Shown piece after piece: positions 42,766-52,549 of a stretch of DNA of 64,000 nucleotides. A program made the position numbers and the translations under genes. The notes beneath the pieces are model-generated. The model was not told the DNA's origin. It made no database searches and saw nothing but the letters and a program-made list of their open reading frames with translations. The stretch is from Natronoarchaeum mannanilyticum (GTDB taxonomy: Archaea > Halobacteriota > Halobacteria > Halobacteriales > Natronoarchaeaceae): contig NZ_BAAADV010000001.1 of assembly GCF_039522665.1 (NCBI RefSeq), forward strand, positions 744,001 to 808,000, read 5' to 3'. The number at the start of each line of letters is the position of its first letter. Position 1 is the stretch's first letter.

Positions 42766-43626
42766 CTACTCCGCCAGCCGGGCGAACTCGTCGTCGGTCA
42801 GCTCGATCCCGGCGGCCGCGACGTTCTGCTCCAGGTGGTCGACCGACGCCGTGCCGGGGATCGGGAGCAGGTTCGGGGAGCGTTCGAGCAGCCAGGCCAG
42901 CGCGATCTGGCGCCGGGTCGCGTCGTGAGCCTCGGCGGCGGCGTCGAGCGCGTCGGCCTTGGCCTCCAGGTCGCCCGAGTTCATCGGCGACCACGGCATG
43001 AAGCCGACGCCGTACTCCTCGCAGGCCTCCAGCACGGGCTCGTGCTCGCGCTCGACGACGCTGTACTGGTTCTGCACGGTCGCGATCTCGCAGACGTCCC
43101 GGGCGCGGTCCAGCTGCTCGACGTCGACGTTGCTCAGACCGACGTGGCGAATGACACCCTCGTCCTTCAGTTCGGCGAGCGCAGTCACCGAGTCTTCTAT
43201 CGGAATCTCGGGGTCGACGCGGTGGAGCTGGTAGAGGTCGATCTCGTCGACGCCGAGCCGGTCGCGGCTGCAGTACGCGGCGTGCTGGAGGTGACCGGGA
43301 TGGCCGTGGCGGTCCCACTCGAACTCCTCGTCGACCGTGCGAACCAGGCCGCCTTTCGTCGCGACGACGACGTCGTCGCCGTCCACCGCGTCGCCGGCCA
43401 GCGCCTCGCCGACCAGCCGCTCGCTGACCGCGGGGCCGTACGAGTCGGCCGTGTCGACGAAGTCGACGCCGAGATCGACCGCGCGCCGGACCACGTCGCG
43501 CGCGGCAGCTTCGTCGGCCGGCGGACCGGTGACGTGCTCGCCGGTCAGGTGCATCGCGCCGTAGCCGAGCCGGCGGACCGTCAGTTCGCCGCCGATGTCG
43601 AACGTGCCGCTGTCCTCGATGGTCAT
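42766..43626 (-). CDS. Aldo/keto reductase
   Basis: A 286-residue NADP-dependent oxidoreductase with the AKR barrel. Catalytic residues are seen as D-T-A-D-S-Y-G-P near 61 (Asp, Tyr), V-V-A-T-K-G-G near 90 (Lys), and L-Y-Q-L-H-R-V near 137 (His). The cofactor-binding end has L-P-I-P-G-T-A-S near 256. A close paralogue lies at 54193-55047. It is divergent from the CNNM/CorC-like gene. The substrate is unknown. Confidence 0.9.
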   Translation of the reverse strand: MTIEDSGTFDIGGELTVRRLGYGAMHLTGEHVTGPPADEAAARDVVRRAVDLGVDFVDTADSYGPAVSERLVGEALAGDAVDGDDVVVATKGGLVRTVDEEFEWDRHGHPGHLQHAAYCSRDRLGVDEIDLYQLHRVDPEIPIEDSVTALAELKDEGVIRHVGLSNVDVEQLDRARDVCEIATVQNQYSVVEREHEPVLEACEEYGVGFMPWSPMNSGDLEAKADALDAAAEAHDATRRQIALAWLLERSPNLLPIPGTASVDHLEQNVAAAGIELTDDEFARLAE

Positions 43627-43800
43627 GGGCGTCCGGACGGAGGTGGGCGCCTAAGTCGTGGCGATACGCCGCCGAACGTGCGAAACACCGCTGGCGACCG
43701 CGTACGGCGATCGAACCGGGCGGCGAGCGCCGGATCTGTCGGACGGCATGCGACGAAAACAGTAGACTTTCCTATCGCAACGACGAAGGAATCGGCGAGA

Positions 43801-44889
43801 ATGGAACCCCTCTGGATCGTGCTGCGGATCATCGCCGGATTGGGGCTGATCCTGGCCAACGCCTTCTTCGTCGCGATCGAGTTCGCGCTCACACGGGCGC
43901 GGCAGTACCCCGAGTCGGAGTTCGCCGAGGCGGGGCTCCAGCGCGCCTGGGACATGACCGACGACCTGGAGATCTACCTGACGAGCTGTCAGGTCGGCAT
44001 CACCGCGTCGAGCATCGCGGTCGGGATCGTCGCCGAGCCGGCGCTGGCGGCGATCTTCGAGCCGCTGTTCGCCGGCTCGGTGCTGGCGGCGGTCGGCGGC
44101 GGCGCCGTGATCGCGTTCCTGATCATCAACCTCGTCCACCTGACCCACGGCGAGCAGACGCCGACGTACCTCGGCGTCGAGCGCTCGAAGACGGTCTGCC
44201 GGTACGGCGCGACGCCGCTGTACTGGTTCACGTGGATCATCTCGCCGATCATCAACGTCGGCGACACGGTCGCGAAGTGGACGCTCGGACTGATGGGCGT
44301 CGAGATGACCGGCGCGTGGCTCGAAACCGAGGAGGACGTCATCGAGTCCCGCGCGGAGCTTCGCAACAAGCTCGGCGAGGTCCTGGAACAGGGCGACATC
44401 TCCGAGGAGCGCCGCGGCGAGGTGCTGGCCGCCCTGGAGATCGGCGACACCGCGGTCGAGGAAGTGATGGTCGACCGCGACGACATCGTCTCGCTCTCGA
44501 CGGAGGTCGACGCAGCCGAGAACGTCCGGCGAGTCACCGAGTCGCCACACACCCGGTTCCCGCTGGTCGGCGACGACCTCTCGGAGTTCAAGGGGATCAT
44601 CTACGTCCCCGAGCTCACCCGCGAGTGGGAGCGGTTCGGCGAGGGCAACGTCGACCTGGAGAAGATCGCCCACGACACGATGACCGTCGACACCGACGAC
44701 TCGGTCAGCGATGTCGTCGATCGGTTCCAGGAGGTCGGCCAGGAACTCGCGCTCGTCACCGAGAACGATGAAATCGTCGGCCTCGTGACGACGACCGACG
44801 CCGTCGAGGAGGTGATGGGCGAGCTCCGGGATCCGATGGACGAGGAGTACGACTCACCCCAGGTTGAGCCAGACGAGAAGCAGCTCTGA
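43801..44889 (+). CDS. CNNM/CorC-type membrane protein (DUF21-CBS)
   Basis: A 362-residue protein. A DUF21 (CNNM) membrane domain with about four helices (residues 5-175; L-I-L-A-N-A-F-F-V-A-I-E near 18, S-C-Q-V-G-I-T-A-S-S-I near 61) is followed by two CBS domains (about 217-275 and 285-340; V-D-R-D-D-I-V-S-L near 223). It has no CorC-HlyC C-terminal transporter domain. These proteins export magnesium or other divalent ions, or regulate such export. Its end overlaps the convergent gene at 44854 by 36 bases. Confidence 0.88.
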   Translation: MEPLWIVLRIIAGLGLILANAFFVAIEFALTRARQYPESEFAEAGLQRAWDMTDDLEIYLTSCQVGITASSIAVGIVAEPALAAIFEPLFAGSVLAAVGGGAVIAFLIINLVHLTHGEQTPTYLGVERSKTVCRYGATPLYWFTWIISPIINVGDTVAKWTLGLMGVEMTGAWLETEEDVIESRAELRNKLGEVLEQGDISEERRGEVLAALEIGDTAVEEVMVDRDDIVSLSTEVDAAENVRRVTESPHTRFPLVGDDLSEFKGIIYVPELTREWERFGEGNVDLEKIAHDTMTVDTDDSVSDVVDRFQEVGQELALVTENDEIVGLVTTTDAVEEVMGELRDPMDEEYDSPQVEPDEKQL

Positions 44890-45246
44890 ACCGCAGAGCG
44901 CGACGACGGTGAGCGCGGCGACGCCGTAGGCGAGCGCGCCCGCGGCGCGATCGCGGACGAGACGTGCGATCGCCGCGCAGACCAGCACCGTTCCGACGGA
45001 GAACGCAGGGAGCAGCAGGCTCCCGAAGAGCCTGCCGGCGGTGCGGTCCGCGACGAGGCCGCCGTCGGCGCCGAGCGTCCAGCGAATCGTCATCGGATCG
45101 GACAGCGTCGCGGCCGCCCAGACGCCGACCGCGACAGTCAAGGCGGTCAGCGCGACCGCGGTCGTTTGTAGCGGGCGGTACAGCCGGGCGAGACGATCGA
45201 GGATCGGTGCTTCGGGGTCGCCGTTCGAGGTTGCGGTGGCGGGCAT
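44854..45246 (-). CDS. Four-helix membrane protein (SdpI/DUF1648-like)
   Basis: A 130-residue integral membrane protein with four likely spans at about residues 30-50, 72-90, 92-110 and 113-129. The P-M-T-I-R-W segment after the first helix is reminiscent of DUF1648/SdpI-type proteins. Its last 12 codons overlap the end of the CNNM gene on the other strand. The function is unknown. Confidence 0.65.
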   Translation of the reverse strand: MPATATSNGDPEAPILDRLARLYRPLQTTAVALTALTVAVGVWAAATLSDPMTIRWTLGADGGLVADRTAGRLFGSLLLPAFSVGTVLVCAAIARLVRDRAAGALAYGVAALTVVALCGSELLLVWLNLG

Positions 45247-45351
45247 CACAGTCGAGAGGACGCGCCGGAGCGACGTAGTACTGCCAGCGCGACTTCACGC
45301 GCTGCAGTCGGCGATACCGATTTATGTGATTCGGCCGACGAGACGCGTACA

Positions 45352-45696
45352 GTGAGTGAGGACAGCGAGATCGAAGCCGTCGCGGCGATGCTGGAGGACG
45401 CGACGGCCCGGACGATCCTCACCCAGACGAGCCTGGAACCCATGTCAGCGAACACGTTGAGCGAACGCTGCGACGCCTCGAAGCCGACGGTGTACCGGCG
45501 CCTGGAGGACCTCCGCGAGCTCGATCTGCTGGTCGAGCAGACCGAGCCCGACCCCGAGGGGGGCCACCACCGGACCGTGTACTCGACGAACATGGATCGG
45601 ATCACCGTCGAGCTGCGCGACGGCGAGTTGCACCTCGACGTCGACCGCCGGGAGGACATCGCCGACCGGTTCACCGAACTCATCGAGGGGATCTGA
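45352..45696 (+). CDS. ArsR-like winged-helix regulator
   Basis: A 114-residue winged helix: M-L-E-D-A-T-A-R-T-I-L-T near residue 11, the HTH L-S-E-R-C-D-A-S-K-P-T-V-Y-R-R-L near 35, and a wing with H-H-R-T-V-Y near 73. Start GTG 45352, preceded by a C+G-poor promoter region. The partner gene starts two bases after its stop, so both form an operon. The pairing with a DUF7521-like membrane protein is known to me from other haloarchaea; the ligand is not known. Confidence 0.85.
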   Translation: MSEDSEIEAVAAMLEDATARTILTQTSLEPMSANTLSERCDASKPTVYRRLEDLRELDLLVEQTEPDPEGGHHRTVYSTNMDRITVELRDGELHLDVDRREDIADRFTELIEGI

Positions 45697-45698
45697 CC

Positions 45699-46022
45699 GT
45701 GGAACCGATCGTCCTCCAGCTGGCCGAGACGTTCCGACCGCCCGACTACATCATCTGGTTCAGCCAGCTCAGCGGCATCGCCAGCGCGATCGTCGGGCTG
45801 TTCATCGCCTACCAGGCCTACCGCGGGTACAAGCGCAACGACTCCCGCCCGATGCTGTACATCGGCGTCGGCTTCCTGCTGGCGCTGGGCGTGCCGCTGG
45901 CGCTGCTGCCCGCTCAGCTCGTGCTCTCGACGACGGGGCGCTCGATCGCGCTCGTGATCCAGCAGACCAGCCAGCTCGCCGGAATGCTGACGATACTGTA
46001 CGCGCTTCGGATGGAATCCTGA
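45699..46022 (+). CDS. DUF7521-like membrane protein
   Basis: A 107-residue protein with three membrane helices at about residues 20-40 (I-A-S-A-I-V-G-L-F-I-A-Y), 52-72 and 80-103. The charged loop Y-K-R-N-D-S-R-P lies between the first and second. It is translationally linked to the ArsR-like regulator. I recall the family as DUF7521; its role is unknown, presumably as a membrane sensor or target of the regulator. Confidence 0.75.
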   Translation: MEPIVLQLAETFRPPDYIIWFSQLSGIASAIVGLFIAYQAYRGYKRNDSRPMLYIGVGFLLALGVPLALLPAQLVLSTTGRSIALVIQQTSQLAGMLTILYALRMES

Positions 46023-46137
46023 CGGGCGGCGGATCGTCCGACGGGTGCGCCGCCGCCGGCCGTCCGTTCTCCGAAGCCCGACCATGGTAGGGAGGAAGTA
46101 TACCCGCAGCGAGTGCTTGAGACTGTCATGAGTAATC

Positions 46138-47604
46138 ATGTCAGAGGCGAGCGCGAGAACGGCGAGAGAAGAGTGGGGGACGCGGTTCGGGTTCCTCATG
46201 GCAATGCTCGGCGCGATGGTCGGCGCGGGTAACATCTGGCGGATGCCCTACACGACGGGGCAGAACGGCGGCGGCGTGTTCCTCATCGCCTACGTCCTGC
46301 TCCTGTTCGTGATCGCCATCCCCGGGCTGATGGCCGAGACGATGCTCGGCCGATACACCCAGAGAGGCGTTATCGGATCGTTCAGACAGATCCTCGGCGA
46401 CAAGCGGTACGCCGGGCTGGCGCTCGTGGTCGTGGTGGTCAACGTGGCGCTGATGTCGTACTACGCGCCCATCATCGGGCAGTCGATGTACTACGCCGGC
46501 CACTCCCTGCTGCCGACGTTCTTCCAGTCCGGGTTCGAGGCCACCCCGTTCTGGAATTCGTTCTCCGGTTCGCCGTTGCTGACGATCGGCACCCACACCG
46601 TCGTCATGGCGACCATCGCGGTCGTGTTGACGTTCGGGATCAAGAAGGGGATCGAGCGCGTCGTGAAGTACATGATCCCGTTCCTCATCCTCTCGCTGAT
46701 CGCAATCTCGATCCGCGGCGTGACGCTGTCCGGCGGGATGGACGGGCTCGCGTTCGTGTTCACGCCCGACTGGAGCTACCTCTTCCGCGGAGACATGTGG
46801 GTCGCCGCCCTCGGTCAGGCCCTGTTCTCGACCGGGCTGGGCTGGGGGATCGCGCTGACCTACGGGAGCTACCTCCGCAAGCACGACGACGTGGCGCTGG
46901 GCGGCGGCGTGTTCACCGCCCTCGGGAACACGGCGATCGGCCTCCTGGCCATCTTCGCGGTGTTCCCGGTCGTGTTCGCGTTCGGCCTCGAACCCACCGC
47001 CGGCGCGAACCTCATGTTCATCTCGCTCGTGCAGGTGTTCCCGCAGCTCGTCGGCGGGCAGCTGTGGGCGATCATGTTCTTCTTCGGCTTCTTCTTCGCG
47101 ACGTTCTCGTCAGGACTCGCGATCACCGAAGTGGGCGTGACGACGATCGCCGAACAGACGCGACTGAGCAGGAACCAGTCCGTGCTGACGGTGTCGGGCG
47201 CGATCTGGCTGCTCGGCCTGCCGAGCGCCTACTCGTCGTCGTTCCTCGGCTCGATGGACTACATCTTCGGGAACTTCGGGCTCCCGCTGGCGACGCTCGC
47301 CATCATCGGGCTCATCGGCTGGAAACTGGGGCCCGAACGCGCACGCGTCCTCGACCTGAATCGGAACTCGGACATCTACGTCGGCTCGTGGTGGGACGGC
47401 ATCATCAAGTACGTCATCCCCAGCGTGATGATCTTCATCATCGGCTACGGCGCGTACACGAGCGTCGGCACGGGCGACCAGACGCTGATGATCGGCGGCA
47501 TCGCGCTGATGGCGGTGCTGACGGCGGCGAGCATCGCAGTCATGCGAGTGCTTCCGGACAGCTCGGACCGCGATGCAGTTACCGCGCCCAAGGGGGGTGA
47601 CTGA
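46138..47604 (+). CDS. Sodium-dependent amino acid symporter (NSS/SNF)
   Basis: A 488-residue neurotransmitter:sodium symporter. The first helix has the family sodium site motif M-V-G-A-G-N-I-W-R-M-P-Y near 25; further segments are G-I-A-L-T-Y-G-S-Y near 237, and F-F-F-A-T-F-S-S-G near 318. About twelve membrane spans. It is followed after two bases by a MetS-like small subunit, then by proline-racemase and other proline enzymes, so the most likely cargo is proline, hydroxyproline or a related compound. Confidence 0.93.
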   Translation: MSEASARTAREEWGTRFGFLMAMLGAMVGAGNIWRMPYTTGQNGGGVFLIAYVLLLFVIAIPGLMAETMLGRYTQRGVIGSFRQILGDKRYAGLALVVVVVNVALMSYYAPIIGQSMYYAGHSLLPTFFQSGFEATPFWNSFSGSPLLTIGTHTVVMATIAVVLTFGIKKGIERVVKYMIPFLILSLIAISIRGVTLSGGMDGLAFVFTPDWSYLFRGDMWVAALGQALFSTGLGWGIALTYGSYLRKHDDVALGGGVFTALGNTAIGLLAIFAVFPVVFAFGLEPTAGANLMFISLVQVFPQLVGGQLWAIMFFFGFFFATFSSGLAITEVGVTTIAEQTRLSRNQSVLTVSGAIWLLGLPSAYSSSFLGSMDYIFGNFGLPLATLAIIGLIGWKLGPERARVLDLNRNSDIYVGSWWDGIIKYVIPSVMIFIIGYGAYTSVGTGDQTLMIGGIALMAVLTAASIAVMRVLPDSSDRDAVTAPKGGD

Positions 47605-47606
47605 TC

Positions 47607-47924
47607 GTGGCGCTCTCGCTCACCACGTGGGTCGTGATGCTCCTCATGATGGCCGTCCTGTGGGGCGGCGGGACGGCCGCTATCTGGCGGTCGATGCACG
47701 ACGAGGACCGCAAGCTGGATCTCATCAGGGATCAGGGGAAGATCGACACCTACTCGCCGCGGGCGATGGCGGACCTCCGGGAATGGGTTCAGGCGAACCC
47801 CGCCGATCCGTACGCCGACGAGGCCAGAGAGCGGTACAACGAGTGCGTCGAAACGCTCCGCGAGATCGACGAGCCGTTCTACGACTGGAGCGACGATGAG
47901 ATAGAAGAGCTGGAGCGACTGTAG
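47607..47924 (+). CDS. MetS-like NSS transporter small subunit
   Basis: A 105-residue protein. Its first 30 residues are one membrane helix, W-V-V-M-L-L-M-M-A-V-L-W-G-G-G-T-A-A-I-W, as in the MetS subunits that accompany some NSS transporters. The remaining 75 residues are an acidic soluble tail, longer than in the classical subunit. GTG 47607 follows the transporter stop by two bases. Confidence 0.78.
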   Translation: MALSLTTWVVMLLMMAVLWGGGTAAIWRSMHDEDRKLDLIRDQGKIDTYSPRAMADLREWVQANPADPYADEARERYNECVETLREIDEPFYDWSDDEIEELERL

Positions 47925-47951
47925 TCCGACCGCGTGCGACCTTCTTTCACG

Positions 47952-48959
47952 ATGCAAACTGACACTCTCGTCGAGACGCTCGACACGCACACCGCCGGCG
48001 AACCGACCAGAATCGTCACCAGCGGGTTCGACCGATCGAAGATCCGCGGCGGCGACGTCGCCGCCCAGCGCGACCGGTTCGCCGACGAACTGGACTGGCT
48101 GCGCGAACTGCTGCTGTGCGAGCCGCGCGGGCACGACGACATGTTCGGCGCGGTACCGGTCGAACCGGCCGCCGAGGACGCCGACCTCGGGCTGTTCTTC
48201 ATGGACAGCCGGGGCTACCTGGACATGTGCGGCCACGGGACGATCGGCGCCGTGACGGCCCTGATCGAGACGGGCCAGCTCTCGCCAGCCGAGACCGTCA
48301 CCGTCGAGACGCCCGCCGGCCTCGTCGAAACCCGACCGACGGTCGCCGACGGCCGCGTCGAGGACGTCACGGTGCGAAACGTCGAGTCGTTCGTCTACGA
48401 CGCGGTGACCGTCTCGATCGACCGAGACGGCGGAGAGGAACCGCTCTCGGTGCCGGTGGACGTGGTATCGGCCGGCAACGTGTTCGCGATGGTCGACGCC
48501 GACGCGGTCGGCCTGTCCGTCGAGACGGCCTCGGTCGACGCGTTCGTCGAGTACGGCACCGCCATCCGGCGCGCGGTCAACGACCGCCTCGATATCGTCG
48601 ATCCCTTCACCGGCGACGAGCGCCGCGTGTCGATCGTCGAGTTCTACGAGCGCGGCGGCGACGCCGACCGCAACGTCGTCGTGTTCGGCGACGGGCAGGT
48701 CGACCGGTCGCCCTGCGGCACCGGCACCTGCGCGAAGATGACGCTCCTGCACCACGAGGGCGAGCTCAGCGTCGACGAGCCGTACCGCTACGAGAGCGTC
48801 ATCGGCACGCGCTTCACCGGGCGACTGGTCGACGTCGAGCGCCGCGACGGCATCGACGTGGCGACGCCGGAGGTGACCGGGTCGGCGTACATCACCGGTC
48901 GACACACGTTCATGCGCGACGAGCGCGACGACCTGGGCGGGTTCTCGCTCCGGAGCTGA
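47952..48959 (+). CDS. Proline racemase / hydroxyproline epimerase family
   Basis: A 335-residue enzyme. Both catalytic cysteines of the racemase/epimerase type are present, in M-C-G-H-G-T-I-G near residue 93 and S-P-C-G-T-G-T-C near 254. The dehydratase branch usually lacks the first Cys, so racemase or 4-hydroxyproline 2-epimerase is favoured. The N terminus T-L-D-T-H-T-A-G-E-P-T-R is also typical. ATG 47952 is chosen over one six codons upstream. It follows the symporter pair on the same strand. Confidence 0.9.
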   Translation: MQTDTLVETLDTHTAGEPTRIVTSGFDRSKIRGGDVAAQRDRFADELDWLRELLLCEPRGHDDMFGAVPVEPAAEDADLGLFFMDSRGYLDMCGHGTIGAVTALIETGQLSPAETVTVETPAGLVETRPTVADGRVEDVTVRNVESFVYDAVTVSIDRDGGEEPLSVPVDVVSAGNVFAMVDADAVGLSVETASVDAFVEYGTAIRRAVNDRLDIVDPFTGDERRVSIVEFYERGGDADRNVVVFGDGQVDRSPCGTGTCAKMTLLHHEGELSVDEPYRYESVIGTRFTGRLVDVERRDGIDVATPEVTGSAYITGRHTFMRDERDDLGGFSLRS

Positions 48960-49191
48960 CGGGGAGCGAGCGGCGCGGCCGATACCGATAGCTTCTATTT
49001 GGCGTCGCTATCCGCTTACAGGGAGCCGCAGTTCCTCGGGTTCGATATTCAAAGTATAGTGACTTCAGAGTTCGAAGTAACGACGTATTGAATCTCGAAG
49101 GAAAGCGAACCAGTACTGCAAACGGGTGCTATGGGATTTCGCCGAGGTGCGGACGGACCGCCGTCGAGCGACGGCCGCCCGCCGCGGCGGC

Positions 49192-50730
49192 TCAGTCGTC
49201 GTCCTGCGTCGTGATGTCGGCCGAGAGGCCCTGGGCCATCTCGATGTCCTTCGAGTTGTTGAGCGTGAACGCCGTCCGCTCGGTGACGGCCTCGATCACT
49301 TCGCGGGCGCTGGGGTAGCCGTTGCCGGAGCTCTTGACGCCGCCGAAGGGAAGGTGGACCTCCGCGCCGATGCAGGGCAGGTTCGCGTACGCCAGCCCGA
49401 TCTCGGCTTCGTCGCGGAACTGGTGGATCTTGCGGTAGTCCTCGCTGATGACGGCGCCGGCCAGCCCGTAGTCGGTGTCGTTGTGGATCTCGATCGCCCG
49501 GTCCATGTCGCCCGAATACTCGATCAGCGCGACGTGCGGGCCGAAACACTCCTCCTGCAGCGAGCGCAGGTCGCTATCGTACTCCATCTCGTAGACGAAC
49601 GGGCCGACCCAGTGGCCGTCCTCGTGGCCGTCGGGGATCTCGTCGGCGTCGAGGTCGGCGCGATCGACGAGCACGTTCGCGCCCTCCGTCCGGGCGAGCT
49701 CGTTGTGCCTGTGGATCTTCTCGACGTGCTCGGCCTCGATCGCCGGCCCCATGAACGTGCCTTCCTCCAGCGGGTCGCCGACGGCGACGTTCTCGGCGAC
49801 CTCGACGAACCGCTCCTTGAACTCGTCGTAGACGTCCTCGTGGATGATGAGGCGCTCGCTGGAGACGCAGCGCTGGCCGGTCGTCTTGAAGCTCGACATC
49901 ACGGCGCTGTGGACGGCGATGTCCAGATCGGCGTCCTCGGCGATCACGATGCCGTTCTTCCCGCCCATCTCGCAGGCCGCGAGCTTGCCGGGTTCGCCGC
50001 CGACCTTGCTGGCGATTTCGAGGCCGACCTCCGCCGATCCCGTGAACAGCACGGTGTCGACGCGCTCGTCCTCGGTGATCGCCGCGCCGGCGTCGCCGAA
50101 CCCCTGGACCATGTTGAACACGCCGTCGGGGATGCCGGCGTCCTCGAACATCTCGGCGATGATCTGGCCGCACCACGGCGTCTGCTCGGCGGGCTTCCAG
50201 ACCACGGTGTTACCTTCCACGAGCGCGACGGCCATGTGCCAGAACGGGATCGCGACCGGGAAGTTCCACGGCGTCACGCAGCCGACGACGCCGCGGGGCT
50301 TGCGGCGCATATAGGCGTCCTTGTCTGCGATCTCGCTGGGGATCACGTCGCCGTGGGGGTGGCGGGCGTTCGCTGCCGCCCACTCGACCATGTGCCACGC
50401 CTCGGTGACGTCGGCTTTCCCCTCGCTGATCTCCTTGCCGCACTCCTTCGTGACGATCTCGCCGAGCTCCTCGTGGCGCTCGCGCAGCTCGTGGTAGATG
50501 TCCCAGAGGTACTCCGCGCGATCGATGTAGGAGAGCTCGCGCCACGCTTCCTCGGCGTCCTCGGCCGCCGCGAGCGCGGCGTCCACGTCGTCCTCGGTGC
50601 CGCGGCGGAACGTCGCCAGCGTCTCGCCGGTCGCCGGGTTCTCGCTGTCGAACGTCTCCTCGCCCGCGCCGTCGCTCCACTCGCCGCCGATGTAGTGTCG
50701 GTGTGTCTCCGCGTCGGCTGTCTGACTCAT
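49192..50730 (-). CDS. Aldehyde dehydrogenase (P5C or semialdehyde type)
   Basis: A 512-residue NAD(P)-dependent aldehyde dehydrogenase. Catalytic Glu in C-E-M-G-G-K-N near residue 265, catalytic Cys in G-Q-R-C-V-S near 298, cofactor loop F-T-G-S-A-E-V-G near 242, and E-C-F-G-P-H-V near 402. In this island it would oxidise pyrroline-5-carboxylate/glutamate semialdehyde (from proline) or 2-oxoglutarate semialdehyde (from hydroxyproline). It is convergent with the racemase and divergent from the HTH-10 regulator. I start at M-S-Q-T-A-D-A-E, 19 codons into a longer frame. Confidence 0.9.
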   Translation of the reverse strand: MSQTADAETHRHYIGGEWSDGAGEETFDSENPATGETLATFRRGTEDDVDAALAAAEDAEEAWRELSYIDRAEYLWDIYHELRERHEELGEIVTKECGKEISEGKADVTEAWHMVEWAAANARHPHGDVIPSEIADKDAYMRRKPRGVVGCVTPWNFPVAIPFWHMAVALVEGNTVVWKPAEQTPWCGQIIAEMFEDAGIPDGVFNMVQGFGDAGAAITEDERVDTVLFTGSAEVGLEIASKVGGEPGKLAACEMGGKNGIVIAEDADLDIAVHSAVMSSFKTTGQRCVSSERLIIHEDVYDEFKERFVEVAENVAVGDPLEEGTFMGPAIEAEHVEKIHRHNELARTEGANVLVDRADLDADEIPDGHEDGHWVGPFVYEMEYDSDLRSLQEECFGPHVALIEYSGDMDRAIEIHNDTDYGLAGAVISEDYRKIHQFRDEAEIGLAYANLPCIGAEVHLPFGGVKSSGNGYPSAREVIEAVTERTAFTLNNSKDIEMAQGLSADITTQDDD

Positions 50731-50822
50731 ACATTCTTCATGGCTAGCCGGCGGATAGAAACCCACCCCTCCCATGGTCGGGTCCACTAGTTTATCCCCG
50801 CTGACGCTCTATCCGTAGTAAG

Positions 50823-51578
50823 ATGGCACAAACGGAGGCACAGGGGGGCGAACGGCGAGCGCGCGGAACCGTCCTCACGCTTGAGATCTGGCATCCGAAC
50901 TGCTGGACGCTGGAAGTGACCGACGCGGCGCCGGCGAACTTGCTCGCACACTCGGTGTACAACGCGACAGACGGTCACGTCAAGGGCCACTTCACGGTGT
51001 ACGGCGACTCGACCGACGACATCGACGAACTGATCGACGCCGCCGCCGACTCGCGGCTCACCCACTCGGTCGTGGAGATGCAACGAAGGTACGCCCACGA
51101 CTACGGCGGCACCGCGCCGGGCAACGCGACGCGGGAACTGTTCGTCGAGTACGACCCGACGGACACGATCAGCGACGCGCTCGCCTCGCGGGGGTTCATC
51201 CAGGAGGCGCCCGTCCGGATCCGCGACGGCACCGAGTACTGGTCCGTGTTCGTCGACGACGTCGACAGGGACGAGCTCCACGAGCGACTGGAGGAAGTGC
51301 GCGAATCCCACGACGCCGACATCACGGTCACCAAGATCAGCTCCCAGGACACCGTCGGCGACGACATCGTCGACCGGGTCGGGCTGCTCTCCGAGCGCCA
51401 GCGCGACATCTTCGAGCTGGCCTGCGAGCACGGCTACTACGACTGGCCCCGCGGGATCACGACCCGCGAACTGGCCGACGAGGCGGATATCTCGAAGACG
51501 ACGCTGCTCGAGCACCTCCGACAGGCGGAGGCCAAGCTTCTCGATCCGGCGATCGAGGAGGCGACCGACTCGCTCTGA
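50823..51578 (+). CDS. HTH-10 (Bat-type) regulator
   Basis: A 251-residue haloarchaeal regulator. The C-terminal HTH-10 domain contains L-L-S-E-R-Q-R-D-I-F-E-L-A near 190, G-Y-Y-D-W-P-R-G-I-T-T-R-E-L-A near 206, and I-S-K-T-T-L-L-E-H-L-R-Q near 225. The N-terminal 170 residues form a Bat-like sensing domain with an early H-P-N-C-W. It sits between the divergent aldehyde dehydrogenase and proline dehydrogenase genes, and so probably controls proline degradation. Confidence 0.9.
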   Translation: MAQTEAQGGERRARGTVLTLEIWHPNCWTLEVTDAAPANLLAHSVYNATDGHVKGHFTVYGDSTDDIDELIDAAADSRLTHSVVEMQRRYAHDYGGTAPGNATRELFVEYDPTDTISDALASRGFIQEAPVRIRDGTEYWSVFVDDVDRDELHERLEEVRESHDADITVTKISSQDTVGDDIVDRVGLLSERQRDIFELACEHGYYDWPRGITTRELADEADISKTTLLEHLRQAEAKLLDPAIEEATDSL

Positions 51579-51679
51579 TCGGCGCCGATTCGGCCAGAGG
51601 TTTCTTTCTCCCGTTTCTCCCCGGATAGTTTGGTCGGGTCCGAGATTATATCACGGGAGTCCCAGCATTACGGAGAGCA

Positions 51680-52549
51680 ATGATTCCGCCCGTAGCTAGC
51701 AGGTTCGTGGCCGGCGAGACGCCGTCGGCCGCGCTCGACCACGCGGCGCAGAACCGCGAGGACGGCGTCGGGACGATCCTCAATCTGCTCGGCGAACACC
51801 ACGACGACCCCGAAGTGGCGTCCGGCGACGTCGAGGCGTACCGCGACATGATCGACGAGGTGGCGGCGGCCGAGGAGACGGCGCCGTCCGGCCCCGAGAC
51901 CTGCATCTCCGTCAAACCCTCTCAGATCGGTCTCGAGATCTCCGACGGCGAGTTCGCGGCGAACTTGCGGCGGATCGTCGAGCGCGGCGACGAGCGGGGC
52001 GTGTTCGTCTGGGTCGACATGGAGAACTACGAGACGACCGACGCGACGCTCGACGCCTACGAGGAGCTCGCCCGGGAGCACGACGGCGGCGTGGGGCTGT
52101 GCCTGCAGGCGAACCTCAAGCGCACCCGCGACGACCTCGATCGCCTCGCGGACGTCCCGGGCAAGATACGGCTCGTCAAGGGCGCCTACGACGAACCGGA
52201 GTCGATCGCCTACAAGGAGAAGTCCCGGGTGAACGAGGCCTACAAAACGCTGCTCGAAGACGCGTTCGAGCACCGCGACGGCGGCGTCGCGGTCGGCAGC
52301 CACGACCCCGAGATGATCGAGTACGCCCGCCAGTTGCACGAGGAGTACGGCACGCCCTACGAGGTCCAGATGCTCATGGGCGTCCGCGACGACGCCCAGC
52401 GCGAACTCGCCGCCGAGGGCGTCGACGTCTACCAGTACGTCCCGTACGGATCGCGCTGGCTCCTGTACTTCTATCGGCGGGTCCGCGAACGCAAGGAGAA
52501 CCTGCTGTTCGCCGCGCGAGCGGTCGTTCAGGGTGTTGTACCGGGATAG
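51680..52549 (+). CDS. Proline dehydrogenase
   Basis: A 289-residue FAD enzyme that oxidises L-proline to pyrroline-5-carboxylate. Signatures are I-S-V-K-P-S-Q-I-G near 76, V-W-V-D-M-E near 112, the substrate region R-L-V-K-G-A-Y near 169, and Y-V-P-Y-G-S-R-W near 253. The length fits the single-domain bacterial/archaeal type. It follows the HTH-10 regulator on the same strand and probably works with the aldehyde dehydrogenase at 49192. Confidence 0.93.
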   Translation: MIPPVASRFVAGETPSAALDHAAQNREDGVGTILNLLGEHHDDPEVASGDVEAYRDMIDEVAAAEETAPSGPETCISVKPSQIGLEISDGEFAANLRRIVERGDERGVFVWVDMENYETTDATLDAYEELAREHDGGVGLCLQANLKRTRDDLDRLADVPGKIRLVKGAYDEPESIAYKEKSRVNEAYKTLLEDAFEHRDGGVAVGSHDPEMIEYARQLHEEYGTPYEVQMLMGVRDDAQRELAAEGVDVYQYVPYGSRWLLYFYRRVRERKENLLFAARAVVQGVVPG